DNA of 49,166 bases, taken from the NCBI GenBank assembly GCA_913058405.1, contig CAJXRC010000010.1:1-49166 (forward strand), written 5' to 3'. A model generated the notes under the pieces. It saw only the letters and a program-made list of their open reading frames with translations. It was not told the origin of the DNA and did not search any database. Made by a program: the position numbers and the translations under genes. Shown here in pieces: positions 27,649-36,749 of the stretch. Within the stretch, counting starts at the first letter, position 1, and each line of letters begins with the position of its first letter. Origin of the DNA: an uncultured Colwellia sp. (GTDB taxonomy: Bacteria > Pseudomonadota > Gammaproteobacteria > Enterobacterales > Alteromonadaceae).

Positions 27649-30600
27649 TTAACTTAAAGAATCCAATAGTGCTACGACAGGATGTCTGGCTTTTAAATCA
27701 CTGAAACGCTTCACTTGCGAACGACAAGAAAAACCTGTAGCTAAGACTTGTTCACTCGCTAGGGTTTCTAGCTTCGCCTGCCAGCTTAATTCAAATAAAC
27801 CTTTAGAGTTTTCCAGATTAGTTTTTTCATGGCCGTAAGTACCTGCCATGCCGCAACAACCAACACTAACTTTTTCTAAGGTTAAACCAAAGTGCTCAAA
27901 AATCGATTGCCATTCATTTTCACTATTTACTAAGGCCGTTTTCTCGGTGCAATGAGAGAAAAGTTTAAACGCCTTAGTGTTTGAAAGCTCAGATGCAGTT
28001 AATGCTTCTTTAAACGCTGTGTCTTGTTTGATAAAGCTTAATAACCATTCATGAGCAAGTAATACAGAAAAGTCACCACGTTTATCTTGCAAGGTTTTCG
28101 CGTATTCATCGCGATAACATAAAACCATGGAAGCATCCATTCCCAACATAGGTATATCAAGTGCTGCAAGTTGATTTAAGAAGTCACTGCTTGATTTTGC
28201 TGTTTTAGCAAAACGCGCTAAAAACCCTTTAACATGCTGCGCTTTACCATTTGGTTTAAAAGGTAATAAAATCGGTTCTAAACCCAATTTTTTAATTAAA
28301 CTCATCATACTTTCTACCGTAGTGGCATCATAAAATGAGGTGAAGGGGTCTTGCACTATCAATACATAACCTTTGCGCTGTAGTGCGGTTAGCCCTTGTA
28401 ACTTACTTAAATCAAACCCAGAGAAACCCGCTTTTTTCACTTGTTTTTTCAACGTAGGCACTGAAAGCAAAGGCGTATTCACATAACCAATAGTTTTGGC
28501 TGACAATTTGTCATAAAGCTTAGTATTTAGTACCGCATTGACCATTTTAGGGGCTTTGGCCATTAAGGGTGCAAGTAACTCCACATTAGCAACAAGGTGA
28601 TCTTTTAATGGTCTTGCATATCGTGAGTAATATATATTGATAAAACGTGATCTAAAATCAGGTACATCGACTTTAATAGGACATTGGCTTGCACAGGCTT
28701 TACACGCTAAACACCCTTGCATAGCCTCCATCACCTCATGGGAGAAATCACCATTACCATTTTCATCTTGTTGTGGTTTACTAATAAAATTAATACGAAG
28801 TTTATCAGCAGCATTTGTTACGATTTCTTTAATCGACCAAATACTTTTTGATGTGTTTATATTGTCTTCTAGTTTGAGAATATCGACGCCCTGCTTCTCT
28901 AATAAACGTAGCCATTCGCGCATTAAACCAGCTCGCCCTTTAGGAGAATGACGTCTATCTCGAGTAATTTTACTCGACGGACACATTGGGCTATCAGCAT
29001 CATAGTTAAAGCACAAGCCGTTACCGTTACAATCCATAGCAGCGGTAAAAGATTCTTTAACTGTCACAGGGATTTGTCTATCAAAAGAGCCTCGTTTAGT
29101 ATCATCAACGCTCACTAATTTTTCATTGGAATCAAATGGTGTACATATTTTGCCGGGATTCATTCTATTAAGCGGATCAAATACGGCTTTTATTCTTCTT
29201 AGCTCGTTAAATAAGTGCTCACCAAAGAATTCTGGGCCATATTCACTGCGATAGCCCTTACCATGCTCGCCCCACATAAGACCACCGTATTTGGCGGTTA
29301 GTTTGACGACTTCATCGGAAATAATGCGTAATAACTTTTCTTGCTCAGGATCGCACATATCAAGGGCTGGACGTACATGTAACACCCCAGCATCAACATG
29401 ACCAAACATGCCATAATTTAATTCATAACCATCAAGAAGTGCTCGAAACTCAGCAATGAAATCAGCCAAATTTTCTGGCGGTACTGCGGTATCTTCAGCA
29501 AAGGCTAACGGTTTTTGACTGCCTTCAGCTTTACCTAACAGCCCAACTGCTTTTTTACGCATCGCATAAATTTTGTTGATACTGGCAAGATCTGAAGTCA
29601 CCTGATAACCAATGACGCCACGACTTTCTGATGAATTCTCCGAGTTATCTGAGCTATCCGAGCTATCTTTACTTATCAAAGCATCTAGCACTGAAGTAAG
29701 CTCGTTAACTTGCTCTGCTAAGCCTTCAATACTATCGCCGTTATATTCAACAACATTAATACCATCCATGACTTTTCCTGGCACGTCGGTGATTAAATCA
29801 CTAACGCTATGCCAAACGATATCTTGCTTCGCGAGGTTTAATACTCTTGAGTCAATGGTTTCTACCGAGGTAGCTTTGGCTTCAACCAATGCAGGAGAAT
29901 GGCGTAGTGCGGAATCAAAACTATCATATTTGATATTAATAAGTGTTTTAGCAACGCGTATAGGATTAATGTTTAACTTTGCTTCACAAACAAAGGCTAA
30001 TGAACCTTCAGAGCCAGTGATCAAGCGAGATAAATCAACGCCAGTAATATCACCATCATCATTTGTTTTTAATACGTTTTCTAAATCGTATCCTGTTAGA
30101 AAGCGATTTAAGCGTGGAAATGTCTTTAGTACTAATGCGCGATTTTCAATGCATGAGTCAAGTACTTGCGCCATAATCCTTGCATGAGAAGTTGCATGGA
30201 AAGTTGAATCAGAGCTCACATGAGTTTGTGTTTGACTATCGCCAATATTGCTTTGTTGAGCTAAGTCCTGTGCTTGCGCTAACGTCATTGGCTCAGTATT
30301 TAGAACTTCGCCATTCGCAAGTACCGACTCTAGAGCTAAAACGTGATTTGAAGTTTTTCCGTAAACTAACGAGCCTTGCCCAGAAGCATCAGTGTTAATC
30401 ATACCGCCAACAGTCGCTCGGTTCGAAGTAGAGAGATCTGGGGCAAAGAAAAAGCCATGCGGACGTAGAAAATCATTCAGCTGATCTTTAACTACACCCG
30501 CTTGGACTCGTACCCACTTTTCATCCACATTAATCTCTAATACTTCATTCATGTATTTAGATAAATCAACCACAACACCTGGTGTTAAACTTTGCCCATT

Positions 30601-30870
30601 TGTGCCGGTACCGCCTCCACGTGCACTGAATTTTATACTGAGATATTGCACATCACTGGCTGTTTTTGCCAGTAAAACAATATCAGCTTTAGTACGCGGT
30701 TGAATAACCAATTGCGGTAACTGTTGGTAAATGCTGTTATCGGTTGCGACTGAGAGCCTAGCGCTGTAACTGGCATTAATATCACCAGTAAAGTTTTTAT
30801 CTTTTAATGAACTAATAAAATCGTCATATAAAGGAGGGAGATGATTTTGATGACTAATATGGGGAAGCAT
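27649..30870 (-). CDS. ydiJ: YdiJ-like FAD/Fe-S oxidoreductase (D-2-hydroxyglutarate dehydrogenase type)
   Basis: Large flavo-iron-sulfur dehydrogenase resembling E. coli YdiJ, reported to oxidise D-2-hydroxyglutarate. Order: FAD-binding PCMH domain (ARGGGTGTNGQSLTPGVVVD), FAD-oxidase C-terminal domain (FGHVDAGVLHVRPALDM; GGLMWGEHGKGYRSEYGPEF), a cysteine cluster CNGNGLCFNYDADSPMCPSS, a 4Fe-4S motif CLACKACASQCPIKVDVPDF and a C-terminal CCG domain (VSVGCCGMAGTYGHEK). At 1073 residues it is slightly longer than YdiJ, partly from a Ser/Asp-rich insertion (SSDSSDNSENSSES) near residue 410. Monocistronic. The substrate is inferred from similarity to YdiJ. Confidence 0.88.
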   Translation of the reverse strand: MLPHISHQNHLPPLYDDFISSLKDKNFTGDINASYSARLSVATDNSIYQQLPQLVIQPRTKADIVLLAKTASDVQYLSIKFSARGGGTGTNGQSLTPGVVVDLSKYMNEVLEINVDEKWVRVQAGVVKDQLNDFLRPHGFFFAPDLSTSNRATVGGMINTDASGQGSLVYGKTSNHVLALESVLANGEVLNTEPMTLAQAQDLAQQSNIGDSQTQTHVSSDSTFHATSHARIMAQVLDSCIENRALVLKTFPRLNRFLTGYDLENVLKTNDDGDITGVDLSRLITGSEGSLAFVCEAKLNINPIRVAKTLINIKYDSFDSALRHSPALVEAKATSVETIDSRVLNLAKQDIVWHSVSDLITDVPGKVMDGINVVEYNGDSIEGLAEQVNELTSVLDALISKDSSDSSDNSENSSESRGVIGYQVTSDLASINKIYAMRKKAVGLLGKAEGSQKPLAFAEDTAVPPENLADFIAEFRALLDGYELNYGMFGHVDAGVLHVRPALDMCDPEQEKLLRIISDEVVKLTAKYGGLMWGEHGKGYRSEYGPEFFGEHLFNELRRIKAVFDPLNRMNPGKICTPFDSNEKLVSVDDTKRGSFDRQIPVTVKESFTAAMDCNGNGLCFNYDADSPMCPSSKITRDRRHSPKGRAGLMREWLRLLEKQGVDILKLEDNINTSKSIWSIKEIVTNAADKLRINFISKPQQDENGNGDFSHEVMEAMQGCLACKACASQCPIKVDVPDFRSRFINIYYSRYARPLKDHLVANVELLAPLMAKAPKMVNAVLNTKLYDKLSAKTIGYVNTPLLSVPTLKKQVKKAGFSGFDLSKLQGLTALQRKGYVLIVQDPFTSFYDATTVESMMSLIKKLGLEPILLPFKPNGKAQHVKGFLARFAKTAKSSSDFLNQLAALDIPMLGMDASMVLCYRDEYAKTLQDKRGDFSVLLAHEWLLSFIKQDTAFKEALTASELSNTKAFKLFSHCTEKTALVNSENEWQSIFEHFGLTLEKVSVGCCGMAGTYGHEKTNLENSKGLFELSWQAKLETLASEQVLATGFSCRSQVKRFSDLKARHPVVALLDSLS

Positions 30871-31395
30871 AACGACTTAACTTTTCTTTTAAACAGGACA
30901 ATGTATCGAGTATATCATGTTAAAAATGAATTTTTACTCCATTTAGACCCCGATATTCAATAATATTAGTGAAAAATGAATATTTATTTATAAGACTAAA
31001 TCAAGACTTCTTTTTATACAGCAATACTTATAATTCATAAATTATTACACCACACTTTATCTACCAATATAGAAACTGATGTTTTTCAGCATAAGTTTTA
31101 TGGCGCGCCCTGAGCATTTACAACAATTTTTTGTAAAAAATTGATCTTAAAGTAGATATTTTCAGTACAATTTAATGGGTAAGAACAAAATTGTTGATGA
31201 CATGCTTTAGTTAAGTTGATGATTCTCTATTACTAACCTGTGGACTTTTTAACGCTATCAACACGTATTTCTGATTGCCGTATTATTCAATTAATTGAAT
31301 TAATATCACAAAAAATTAAAAAGATTGAAAGAAAAAGACGTAAACGGCTATCTATATGCCCAATCGTTACTATTAAAAATTTAAGAGAATCTAAC
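30871..31395 (+). promoter_or_regulatory. Divergent upstream region of the YdiJ-like and YHS-operon genes
   Basis: 525 bases without a convincing gene; a GTG-initiated in-frame extension of the YHS gene from 31240 is rich in Lys/Arg and lacks a signal peptide, so it is not used. TTGATC (31141) and TACAAT (31166) might be a plus-strand promoter, although the 19-base spacing is long. A short A/T stem (CAATTTTTTG/TAAAAAATTG near 31122) precedes it. AAGAGA at 31383-31388 is the ribosome site for the ATG at 31396. Confidence 0.3.
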
Positions 31396-31854
31396 ATGAA
31401 TATGATCATTAAAAATTTTACCGCTTTCACCCTTATTAGTTGTTTGTTGTTATTTACCACAAGTGCCCATGCTGAATCAGAAATATATACAGAGTATTTC
31501 AGTGATCTTGCCGTTTCAGGTTACGACACTGTCGCTTATTTCGAACAAGGTAAGCCGGTAAAAGGAGATAGCGATTATAGCTTTGAATACAAAAAGGCAA
31601 CTTGGCAATTCAGTTCACAAGCCCATTTAGCACTTTTTAAAGCGAATCCAGAAAAGTATGCGCCACAATACGGTGGTTATTGCGCTTGGGCTGCTGCAGA
31701 TGGCCGTACAGCAAGTGGTGATCCTCTACAATGGACAATTATCAATAATAAACTTTACTTAAACTATAACGCTGCAGTTAAAGCTGACTGGTTAAAAGAT
31801 GCTGAAAAATTCATCATTGAAGCCGACAATAACTGGCCAGCACTTTTAAAATAA
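31396..31854 (+). CDS. Exported YHS-domain protein
   Basis: 152-residue secreted protein. The signal peptide (IIKNFTAFTLISCLLLFTTSAHA) is followed by a YHS domain: SGYDTVAYFEQGKPVKGDSD, then YKKATWQFSSQAHLALFKAN, then PEKYAPQYGGYCAW. YHS domains are short and often metal-associated (copper in transport ATPases); a role in metal or haem handling is possible but not shown. The ATG at 31396 is chosen because it starts a clean signal peptide behind a ribosome site. First gene of a same-strand run extending to 36573; the next gene begins 26 bases later. Confidence 0.85.
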   Translation: MNMIIKNFTAFTLISCLLLFTTSAHAESEIYTEYFSDLAVSGYDTVAYFEQGKPVKGDSDYSFEYKKATWQFSSQAHLALFKANPEKYAPQYGGYCAWAAADGRTASGDPLQWTIINNKLYLNYNAAVKADWLKDAEKFIIEADNNWPALLK

Positions 31855-31880
31855 CCACCTAATAGAGATAGAGAGTAATT

Positions 31881-32384
31881 ATGAAAAATCGTAGTATCAC
31901 CATTTTTAGTTGGGTCGTTGTCCTATGGACTTGTAAGGTATTTTTATCTTCATTGCCTTATAAATTTTCTGGTCACCCTGATACACAGCACATTTTCGGA
32001 ACAATAGGCGTTTGGATGCAAGAAACGATCAATCTAGGTCTTGGACAGTGGTTTGTAGAACAAGGTGCTGTTGCTGTTGGCATATTTGAATTATCTGCAT
32101 CGTTATTACTGTTATCACCTATTGTTTTTTGGGCAGTAAAAAAGCTTAATTTAGTAAAAAATGTACCTTCACGTGCATTAATTCATACGCTTGGCGGCTT
32201 GTTATCCGCTGGTGTTATGGCGGGTGCAATGTTTTTCCACTTAGTTACACCATTAGGTATTGAGGTATTGCACAACGGCGTAAGCGATGGTGGTTCACTG
32301 TTTTATGCAGCAGTATCTATCTTTATTTTAGGACTTATTTCAGCGGCCCTTAATGGCACTATTTTACGTCGACAATACAATTAA
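31881..32384 (+). CDS. DoxX-like/DUF417-like inner-membrane protein
   Basis: 167-residue protein with four hydrophobic helices (about 9-27, 62-84, 104-125, 140-158). A short soluble loop (LPYKFSGHPDTQHIFGTIG) after helix 1 resembles the KFxxHPDT segment of DoxX-type proteins, which are four-helix membrane proteins of mostly unknown role. Behind it, 25 bases downstream, begins the first ATP-grasp-like gene. Family placement is tentative. Confidence 0.65.
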   Translation: MKNRSITIFSWVVVLWTCKVFLSSLPYKFSGHPDTQHIFGTIGVWMQETINLGLGQWFVEQGAVAVGIFELSASLLLLSPIVFWAVKKLNLVKNVPSRALIHTLGGLLSAGVMAGAMFFHLVTPLGIEVLHNGVSDGGSLFYAAVSIFILGLISAALNGTILRRQYN

Positions 32385-32409
32385 CCAATAATTAAGGCTA
32401 TATCAGCAG

Positions 32410-33255
32410 ATGATTATTCGAATATTACTTGTTTTAAGCTATGTCGTGTCATGCATCCGATTGTGCGTTAAACCTTGGTATTACTTTCGATTAAATGCCC
32501 CTTACTTCAATGAAAGTAAGGGATTATTTTCTAAATTAGATATCGATCGTCTTATTCCTGGTCAGTGGCGTTTAGAACAATGGGTTGATGATGGTACACG
32601 TGAGCCAACAGAGTTCCCTGTGTTTATAAAACCCGAATGGGGACAAAATTCACGCGGGATATCTCGTGCTGACAATCTACTGCAGATTCAGCAATCACGC
32701 TTACAACGCAAATCGAATAAGATGCGGTACTTAGTGCAAGAGGCCGCGCGTGGTGCAATTGAATTTGAGATTTTCACTATCGCTAATCATAAAGACTTGA
32801 CCAAACACGCCGTGTTATCGGTGACACAGGTAAAGAATACCAGTACAGATAAATTCCCCATCAATGGGATTTACAACAAAACTACGCAATACCATGATAT
32901 TACGCCGACGTTATCGCCCGAGCAACTTGAGAAAATATCTCAACACGCAAGTGAAATCGGACAATTTAAGATTTCTCGTTTAGGTGTCAGAGCTGACTCG
33001 ATAGCAGCATTAGTGGCTGGGCAGTTTGAGGTAATAGAGATTAATTTATTTGTACCTATGCCGCTAGTCTTATTGTGTCAGCATCGCCGGAGCATTGATA
33101 ACATACGTTTCGTTTTTAACGCCATGTACGCACTGGCTAATGTCACTAAACAAATTCCAAAAAATCAGCCTCATAAGGCAATATTTTTCAGAAAATTAGG
33201 GTTGATGCGTCAACATACCATAAAAGAAAATGAGGTTGGCAATGAAAGCCATTAA
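32410..33255 (+). CDS. Divergent ATP-grasp-like protein
   Basis: 281-residue protein with a hydrophobic N-terminus (about 3-20) and then features of an ATP-grasp ligase: FPVFIKPEWGQNSRGI (the Lys-containing strand plus Gly-rich loop) and, in the C-terminal half, FEVIEINLFVPMPL, resembling the metal-binding ExN motif. The usual N-terminal pre-ATP-grasp domain is absent. It is likely a carboxylate-amine ligase or a degenerate partner of the ligase encoded next. The coding region overlaps the following one by 14 bases, so the two are probably made together. Confidence 0.65.
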   Translation: MIIRILLVLSYVVSCIRLCVKPWYYFRLNAPYFNESKGLFSKLDIDRLIPGQWRLEQWVDDGTREPTEFPVFIKPEWGQNSRGISRADNLLQIQQSRLQRKSNKMRYLVQEAARGAIEFEIFTIANHKDLTKHAVLSVTQVKNTSTDKFPINGIYNKTTQYHDITPTLSPEQLEKISQHASEIGQFKISRLGVRADSIAALVAGQFEVIEINLFVPMPLVLLCQHRRSIDNIRFVFNAMYALANVTKQIPKNQPHKAIFFRKLGLMRQHTIKENEVGNESH

Positions 33256-34150
33256 GAAAATTATTTACGCGTGGATCAGTCAAAAATTCATGGGTGGATG
33301 TAGCAGTTACAATTCGTTAGAAACTCGCAAGGGCTGTCGCTCTAAAGAACAGGCGCGTGATGTTTTTTCAAAAGGCAGTATTCCTCACGCTAAGGGTAAA
33401 ATATTCTTTAATCCTTGGGTTGCCTATCAATTTGCTAAAGAACATGGGTTTCCATTGGTTATTAAACCCAATGTAAGTGGGTTTTCGCGCGGCAGTCACT
33501 TTCCTATTACTAGCTATAGAGAATTATACAAGGCCATATTTTTGGCTAAACTGTGGTGGCCAACCACAGTAGTTGAACAATATTTGGAAGGTAAAAACTA
33601 TCGCGTCGTAGTCATTAAAGGTCAGATTATGTCAGTAATTCAGCGCTTTTCTCCTTTTGTAACTGGTGATGGAAAAACGACAATTAATGAACTGATTGAT
33701 CAAGAAAATATTGTACGTGAATCTATGGGAATATTTCCATGCATTTATCCACTGAATAAAAGCGCTACTACGATTAAGTATTTGAAAAAACAAAACTTAA
33801 CCTTAAATGATATTCCCGCAGAACATCAAATTGTTAATTTGTTTTATCGAATCTCTTTGGCGCCGGGTGGTATTGTTCAAACAATTGATAAAACAACTAT
33901 ACCTGAGAAAAATAACGCATTATTTTTAGATATATTGGACATGTTTGATGCCAATATATTAGGTATAGATGTTATTTTTGAACACAATATCACCAAAGAC
34001 TATACCGAACAAAAATGCATATTTTTAGAAGTAAATTCACGTCCCTATTTGAAAATGCATGACAACCCACGTTTTGGCGAAAAAGAAGATTTAACACCTT
34101 ACTTTAAACAACTGGAACAGCTTGATATTAGTCAGGCAGATATCTTTTAA
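33242..34150 (+). CDS. ATP-grasp ligase, cyanophycin-synthetase/GshF-like
   Basis: Carboxylate-amine (peptide-bond-forming) ligase. Seen: YQFAKEHGFPLVIKPNVSGFSRG (shared Lys and Gly-loop), VVEQYLEGKNYRVVVIKGQI, VTGDGKTTINELIDQEN (very like the VxGDGxxTIxELI block of cyanophycin synthetase and bifunctional GshF), and the metal-binding LEVNSRPYLKMHDNPRFG. The substrates are unknown. ATG 33242 has GAGG at 33232-33235; an upstream ATG at 33230 is less well placed. Its stop overlaps the start of the MFS exporter gene, as expected if a peptide-like product is exported. Confidence 0.8.
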   Translation: MKAIKKIIYAWISQKFMGGCSSYNSLETRKGCRSKEQARDVFSKGSIPHAKGKIFFNPWVAYQFAKEHGFPLVIKPNVSGFSRGSHFPITSYRELYKAIFLAKLWWPTTVVEQYLEGKNYRVVVIKGQIMSVIQRFSPFVTGDGKTTINELIDQENIVRESMGIFPCIYPLNKSATTIKYLKKQNLTLNDIPAEHQIVNLFYRISLAPGGIVQTIDKTTIPEKNNALFLDILDMFDANILGIDVIFEHNITKDYTEQKCIFLEVNSRPYLKMHDNPRFGEKEDLTPYFKQLEQLDISQADIF

Positions 34151-35349
34151 TGACGGAGGTTGCTCGCCTATTTTATCGTTTTGCCGGCATTCATTCACTA
34201 TTGATAGGTTTATTGCCCTTTTTTATTCCTGTTTTATTATGGCAACAAGGTTATCAATTAACTGAAATTAGTGCCTTTATTGCTCTAACAGCTGTTGGTT
34301 TTATGGTTGCCCTTATGGGTTGGAAAGCTCTTTATGACCGAAAGCATTGGCGTGCTATTTTACTTGGTTCTTTTGTCGCTGAAATAGCCCTAGTTGCTAG
34401 TTTAATCCTAATAACTTTTGTCATAGAGTCTAGCGTTTCAGTATTTGTATTAACTGCTTTACTTAACGGTGTTTACAGTTGTTTTTATTGGATCACCCAA
34501 CGTACTCTATTTAGTGCAATGACTCAGTCTCAAACAGGTGAGCAAACAGAAAATAAAACAGGAAAACAATTCGGTAATTTTCAAATTGTTATCGTTGTAT
34601 TTTTAAAAATTGGCATTTTGATGGGTGGGTATTTTCTCGCACAGCAACAAACACTGTGGTTGTTGGCTATTAGTACTTTACTCTCTATTGCGGCATATTT
34701 TGGTTTATGTCGACGAGTTAGTTATAACGAGAGTCAGCTAACACCAATAGACAAAGCAGCCATAATTGATTGGCGACAAAAAGTAGTCTTTACCATCGAT
34801 GGAGTGTTTCTGTTTTGTGAGAGTTATTTTTGGGTATTAACGCTATTTTTCATCACAGATAACAATGTAATGGATCTCGGCTTGTTAGTCGTAGGATTAA
34901 CGATAACGTTAAGCATTATTTTTTGGGGAATTAAAAACACCATAGATAAGTTAAATCAACGTTATGTATTTTACTCAGCCATAGTGTTATATGCCCTCTC
35001 ATGGGTTATAAGAGGCAGCGTCAACAGCAATACCGATCATTACATTTTGTTGGCGAGCATTATTGTTATTGCCTTTTTAACCACTTTTTTTAGGCTAAGT
35101 TTTAACAAACAATTTTTTGATGACGCTAATGCACAGCAACCGTTAGCTTTTATCATAATGAAAAGTTATTTATCTCAAAGAGGGCTTGTTGTGTTTTTTA
35201 CCCTGTTGTCATTAGGATTAATGATGATGGGTGAATCGGATAATACCTTAGCTTTATTTTATTGGTGTTTAGCGCCAATAGCAGTGTTGTATGGGATGTA
35301 CCCATTACGACATCAAACACATTTGCAGTCGGAATTGAATAATGAATAA
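34150..35349 (+). CDS. MFS-type transporter
   Basis: 399-residue integral membrane protein with about twelve hydrophobic helices and the MFS-like GWKALYDRKHWR loop between helices 2 and 3. No substrate motif is recognisable. The ATG overlaps the stop of the ATP-grasp ligase by one base and its own end overlaps the DinB-like gene by eight, so it is tightly co-expressed. Export of the ATP-grasp product is an inference from context; import is equally possible in principle. Confidence 0.8.
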   Translation: MTEVARLFYRFAGIHSLLIGLLPFFIPVLLWQQGYQLTEISAFIALTAVGFMVALMGWKALYDRKHWRAILLGSFVAEIALVASLILITFVIESSVSVFVLTALLNGVYSCFYWITQRTLFSAMTQSQTGEQTENKTGKQFGNFQIVIVVFLKIGILMGGYFLAQQQTLWLLAISTLLSIAAYFGLCRRVSYNESQLTPIDKAAIIDWRQKVVFTIDGVFLFCESYFWVLTLFFITDNNVMDLGLLVVGLTITLSIIFWGIKNTIDKLNQRYVFYSAIVLYALSWVIRGSVNSNTDHYILLASIIVIAFLTTFFRLSFNKQFFDDANAQQPLAFIIMKSYLSQRGLVVFFTLLSLGLMMMGESDNTLALFYWCLAPIAVLYGMYPLRHQTHLQSELNNE

Positions 35350-35878
35350 AATAATTAGCGGTAGCATCGAATCATTAGAACAAATGATAGATTTTATCAC
35401 AGGCCTTAGTGATGAAGCCTATATGATGGCGCCTAAGCCATTATTTAATAGCTCAATTGGCCAACATTTACGTCATATTCTCGACGTATATATGGCTATT
35501 ATGAACAGTGATAACCGTAAAGAGATTAATTACGATATCCGCCGCAGAGGACTGGCGCTAGAAACAGTGCGCAGTGAAGGCCTCATTGAATTAAACGTGA
35601 TACACCAGTGGCTTGTGACATTTGATGCAGACTTACTCACCTTGACAACGACAGTTCAAAGTGAAGTATCTGTGTGTAGTGAACAGTCCGCACAAATGGC
35701 GTCTTCACTGGGACGAGAATTATGCTTTGCTTCGAGTCATTTAACGCACCATTTAGCACTCATGGCAGCCATTGCGAAGTTTTTAGGGCATGAAGTTAAC
35801 GATGAACTTGGCGTGGCACCAACCACAGCGACGTTTTTGCGAAGCCAACAGCAAAAGAGTGACACATGTGCACCGTAA
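35342..35878 (+). CDS. DinB-superfamily protein
   Basis: 178-residue four-helix-bundle protein of the DinB/YfiT type. Possible metal ligands are His42/His45 (SIGQHLRHILD) and His133/His136/His137 (SSHLTHHLALM). Members of this superfamily include metal-dependent, thiol-using transferases (for mycothiol or bacillithiol) and domains of ergothioneine/ovothiol enzymes. Here it may modify or use the product of the ATP-grasp ligases. Overlaps both neighbours. Confidence 0.75.
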   Translation: MNKIISGSIESLEQMIDFITGLSDEAYMMAPKPLFNSSIGQHLRHILDVYMAIMNSDNRKEINYDIRRRGLALETVRSEGLIELNVIHQWLVTFDADLLTLTTTVQSEVSVCSEQSAQMASSLGRELCFASSHLTHHLALMAAIAKFLGHEVNDELGVAPTTATFLRSQQQKSDTCAP

Positions 35879-36573
35879 GTTGGTTGGTTGATAACAATGC
35901 TTATCATGTATTTTTCAATCGCGACGAACAACGCAGTCGTAGCATGGCATTATCACCTCAGCAATTCACTATTAATAATACTGAAACCTTAATGCCGATT
36001 GATCCAGATGGAAATGGTACTTGGATAAGCACTAATGAGTTTGGCTTGAGTTTATGTTTGTTAAATTACTATCAGGGCATTAAACCTCAAGGACCTTTAA
36101 TAAGCCGTGGGTTATTAGTCAAAGCATTATCAGCGAAGAAGACAATACAAGAAGCGCATCAAGAATTGCTGCAATCAACACTACATGATTATGCTTCATT
36201 TAGTTTATTGGCCTTTGGTTACGATGTTCATGGCCAGTTTGTGCAACAAACCTGGCAATGGAGTGGCGAGCAGTTAACTCAAATACAACTAAACAGTCCT
36301 TTTACTTCATCATCGGTTGAATTTGAACAAGTCAGTACGTCTCGTCTTGCTTTGGCAAATCGAATGCCAATGAAGAACGTGGCTGACTTAGCACGTTATC
36401 ATCAAAGCCATCAACCCGACAAGAGTCACTTGTCTGCTTGTATGCACCGTACTGATGCAAAAAGCGTTAGTTTGAGTCATATTCATGTCGACCAACAGCA
36501 GAGCTTATTTCATTACAAGGGCGCATCTCCCTGCTCTAAAAAGCCATTCGTCACAACTGAACTTGCACGTTAA
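35866..36573 (+). CDS. NRDE/TANGO2-family protein
   Basis: 235-residue protein starting MCTVSW and containing FFNRDEQRSR, the signature that names the NRDE family. Cys2, exposed after removal of Met, fits the predicted Ntn-hydrolase-like nucleophile; animal TANGO2 relatives have been linked to haem trafficking. Either an amidase-like or a haem-handling role would be interesting next to peptide-ligase and YHS genes, but neither is shown. It overlaps the DinB-like gene by 13 bases and is the last gene of the operon, followed by a terminator. Confidence 0.85.
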   Translation: MCTVSWLVDNNAYHVFFNRDEQRSRSMALSPQQFTINNTETLMPIDPDGNGTWISTNEFGLSLCLLNYYQGIKPQGPLISRGLLVKALSAKKTIQEAHQELLQSTLHDYASFSLLAFGYDVHGQFVQQTWQWSGEQLTQIQLNSPFTSSSVEFEQVSTSRLALANRMPMKNVADLARYHQSHQPDKSHLSACMHRTDAKSVSLSHIHVDQQQSLFHYKGASPCSKKPFVTTELAR

Positions 36574-36635
36574 AAAACGTTAGGGTGAATGGCCAGTAGA
36601 AAAAATAGATCAATAAACGTCTCCATTAATCTAGA

Positions 36636-36685
36636 GACATAAAAAAACACGTTACCTCCTAAAAGGTTAACGTGTTTTTAATGTC
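36636..36685. terminator. Bidirectional terminator between NRDE gene and ppsA
   Basis: GACATAAAAAAACACGTTACC and GGTTAACGTGTTTTTAATGTC form a long stem with one bulge around TCCTAAAA, with A- and T-runs on either side. The two convergent genes end at 36573 (plus) and 36750 (minus), so it can serve both. Confidence 0.88.
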
Positions 36686-36749
36686 CTAAGAAAGATAATC
36701 ACATCACTGTGTTTACTTCCAAAGGGAGTCTCAGCAAAATAATAGCTTA

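Noticed and set aside
29612-30187. 191-residue plus-strand open frame opposite the YdiJ-like gene
   Set aside because: Antisense shadow; the Ser/Glu/Leu repeat in it is the complement of the Ser/Asp-rich insertion in the real protein.
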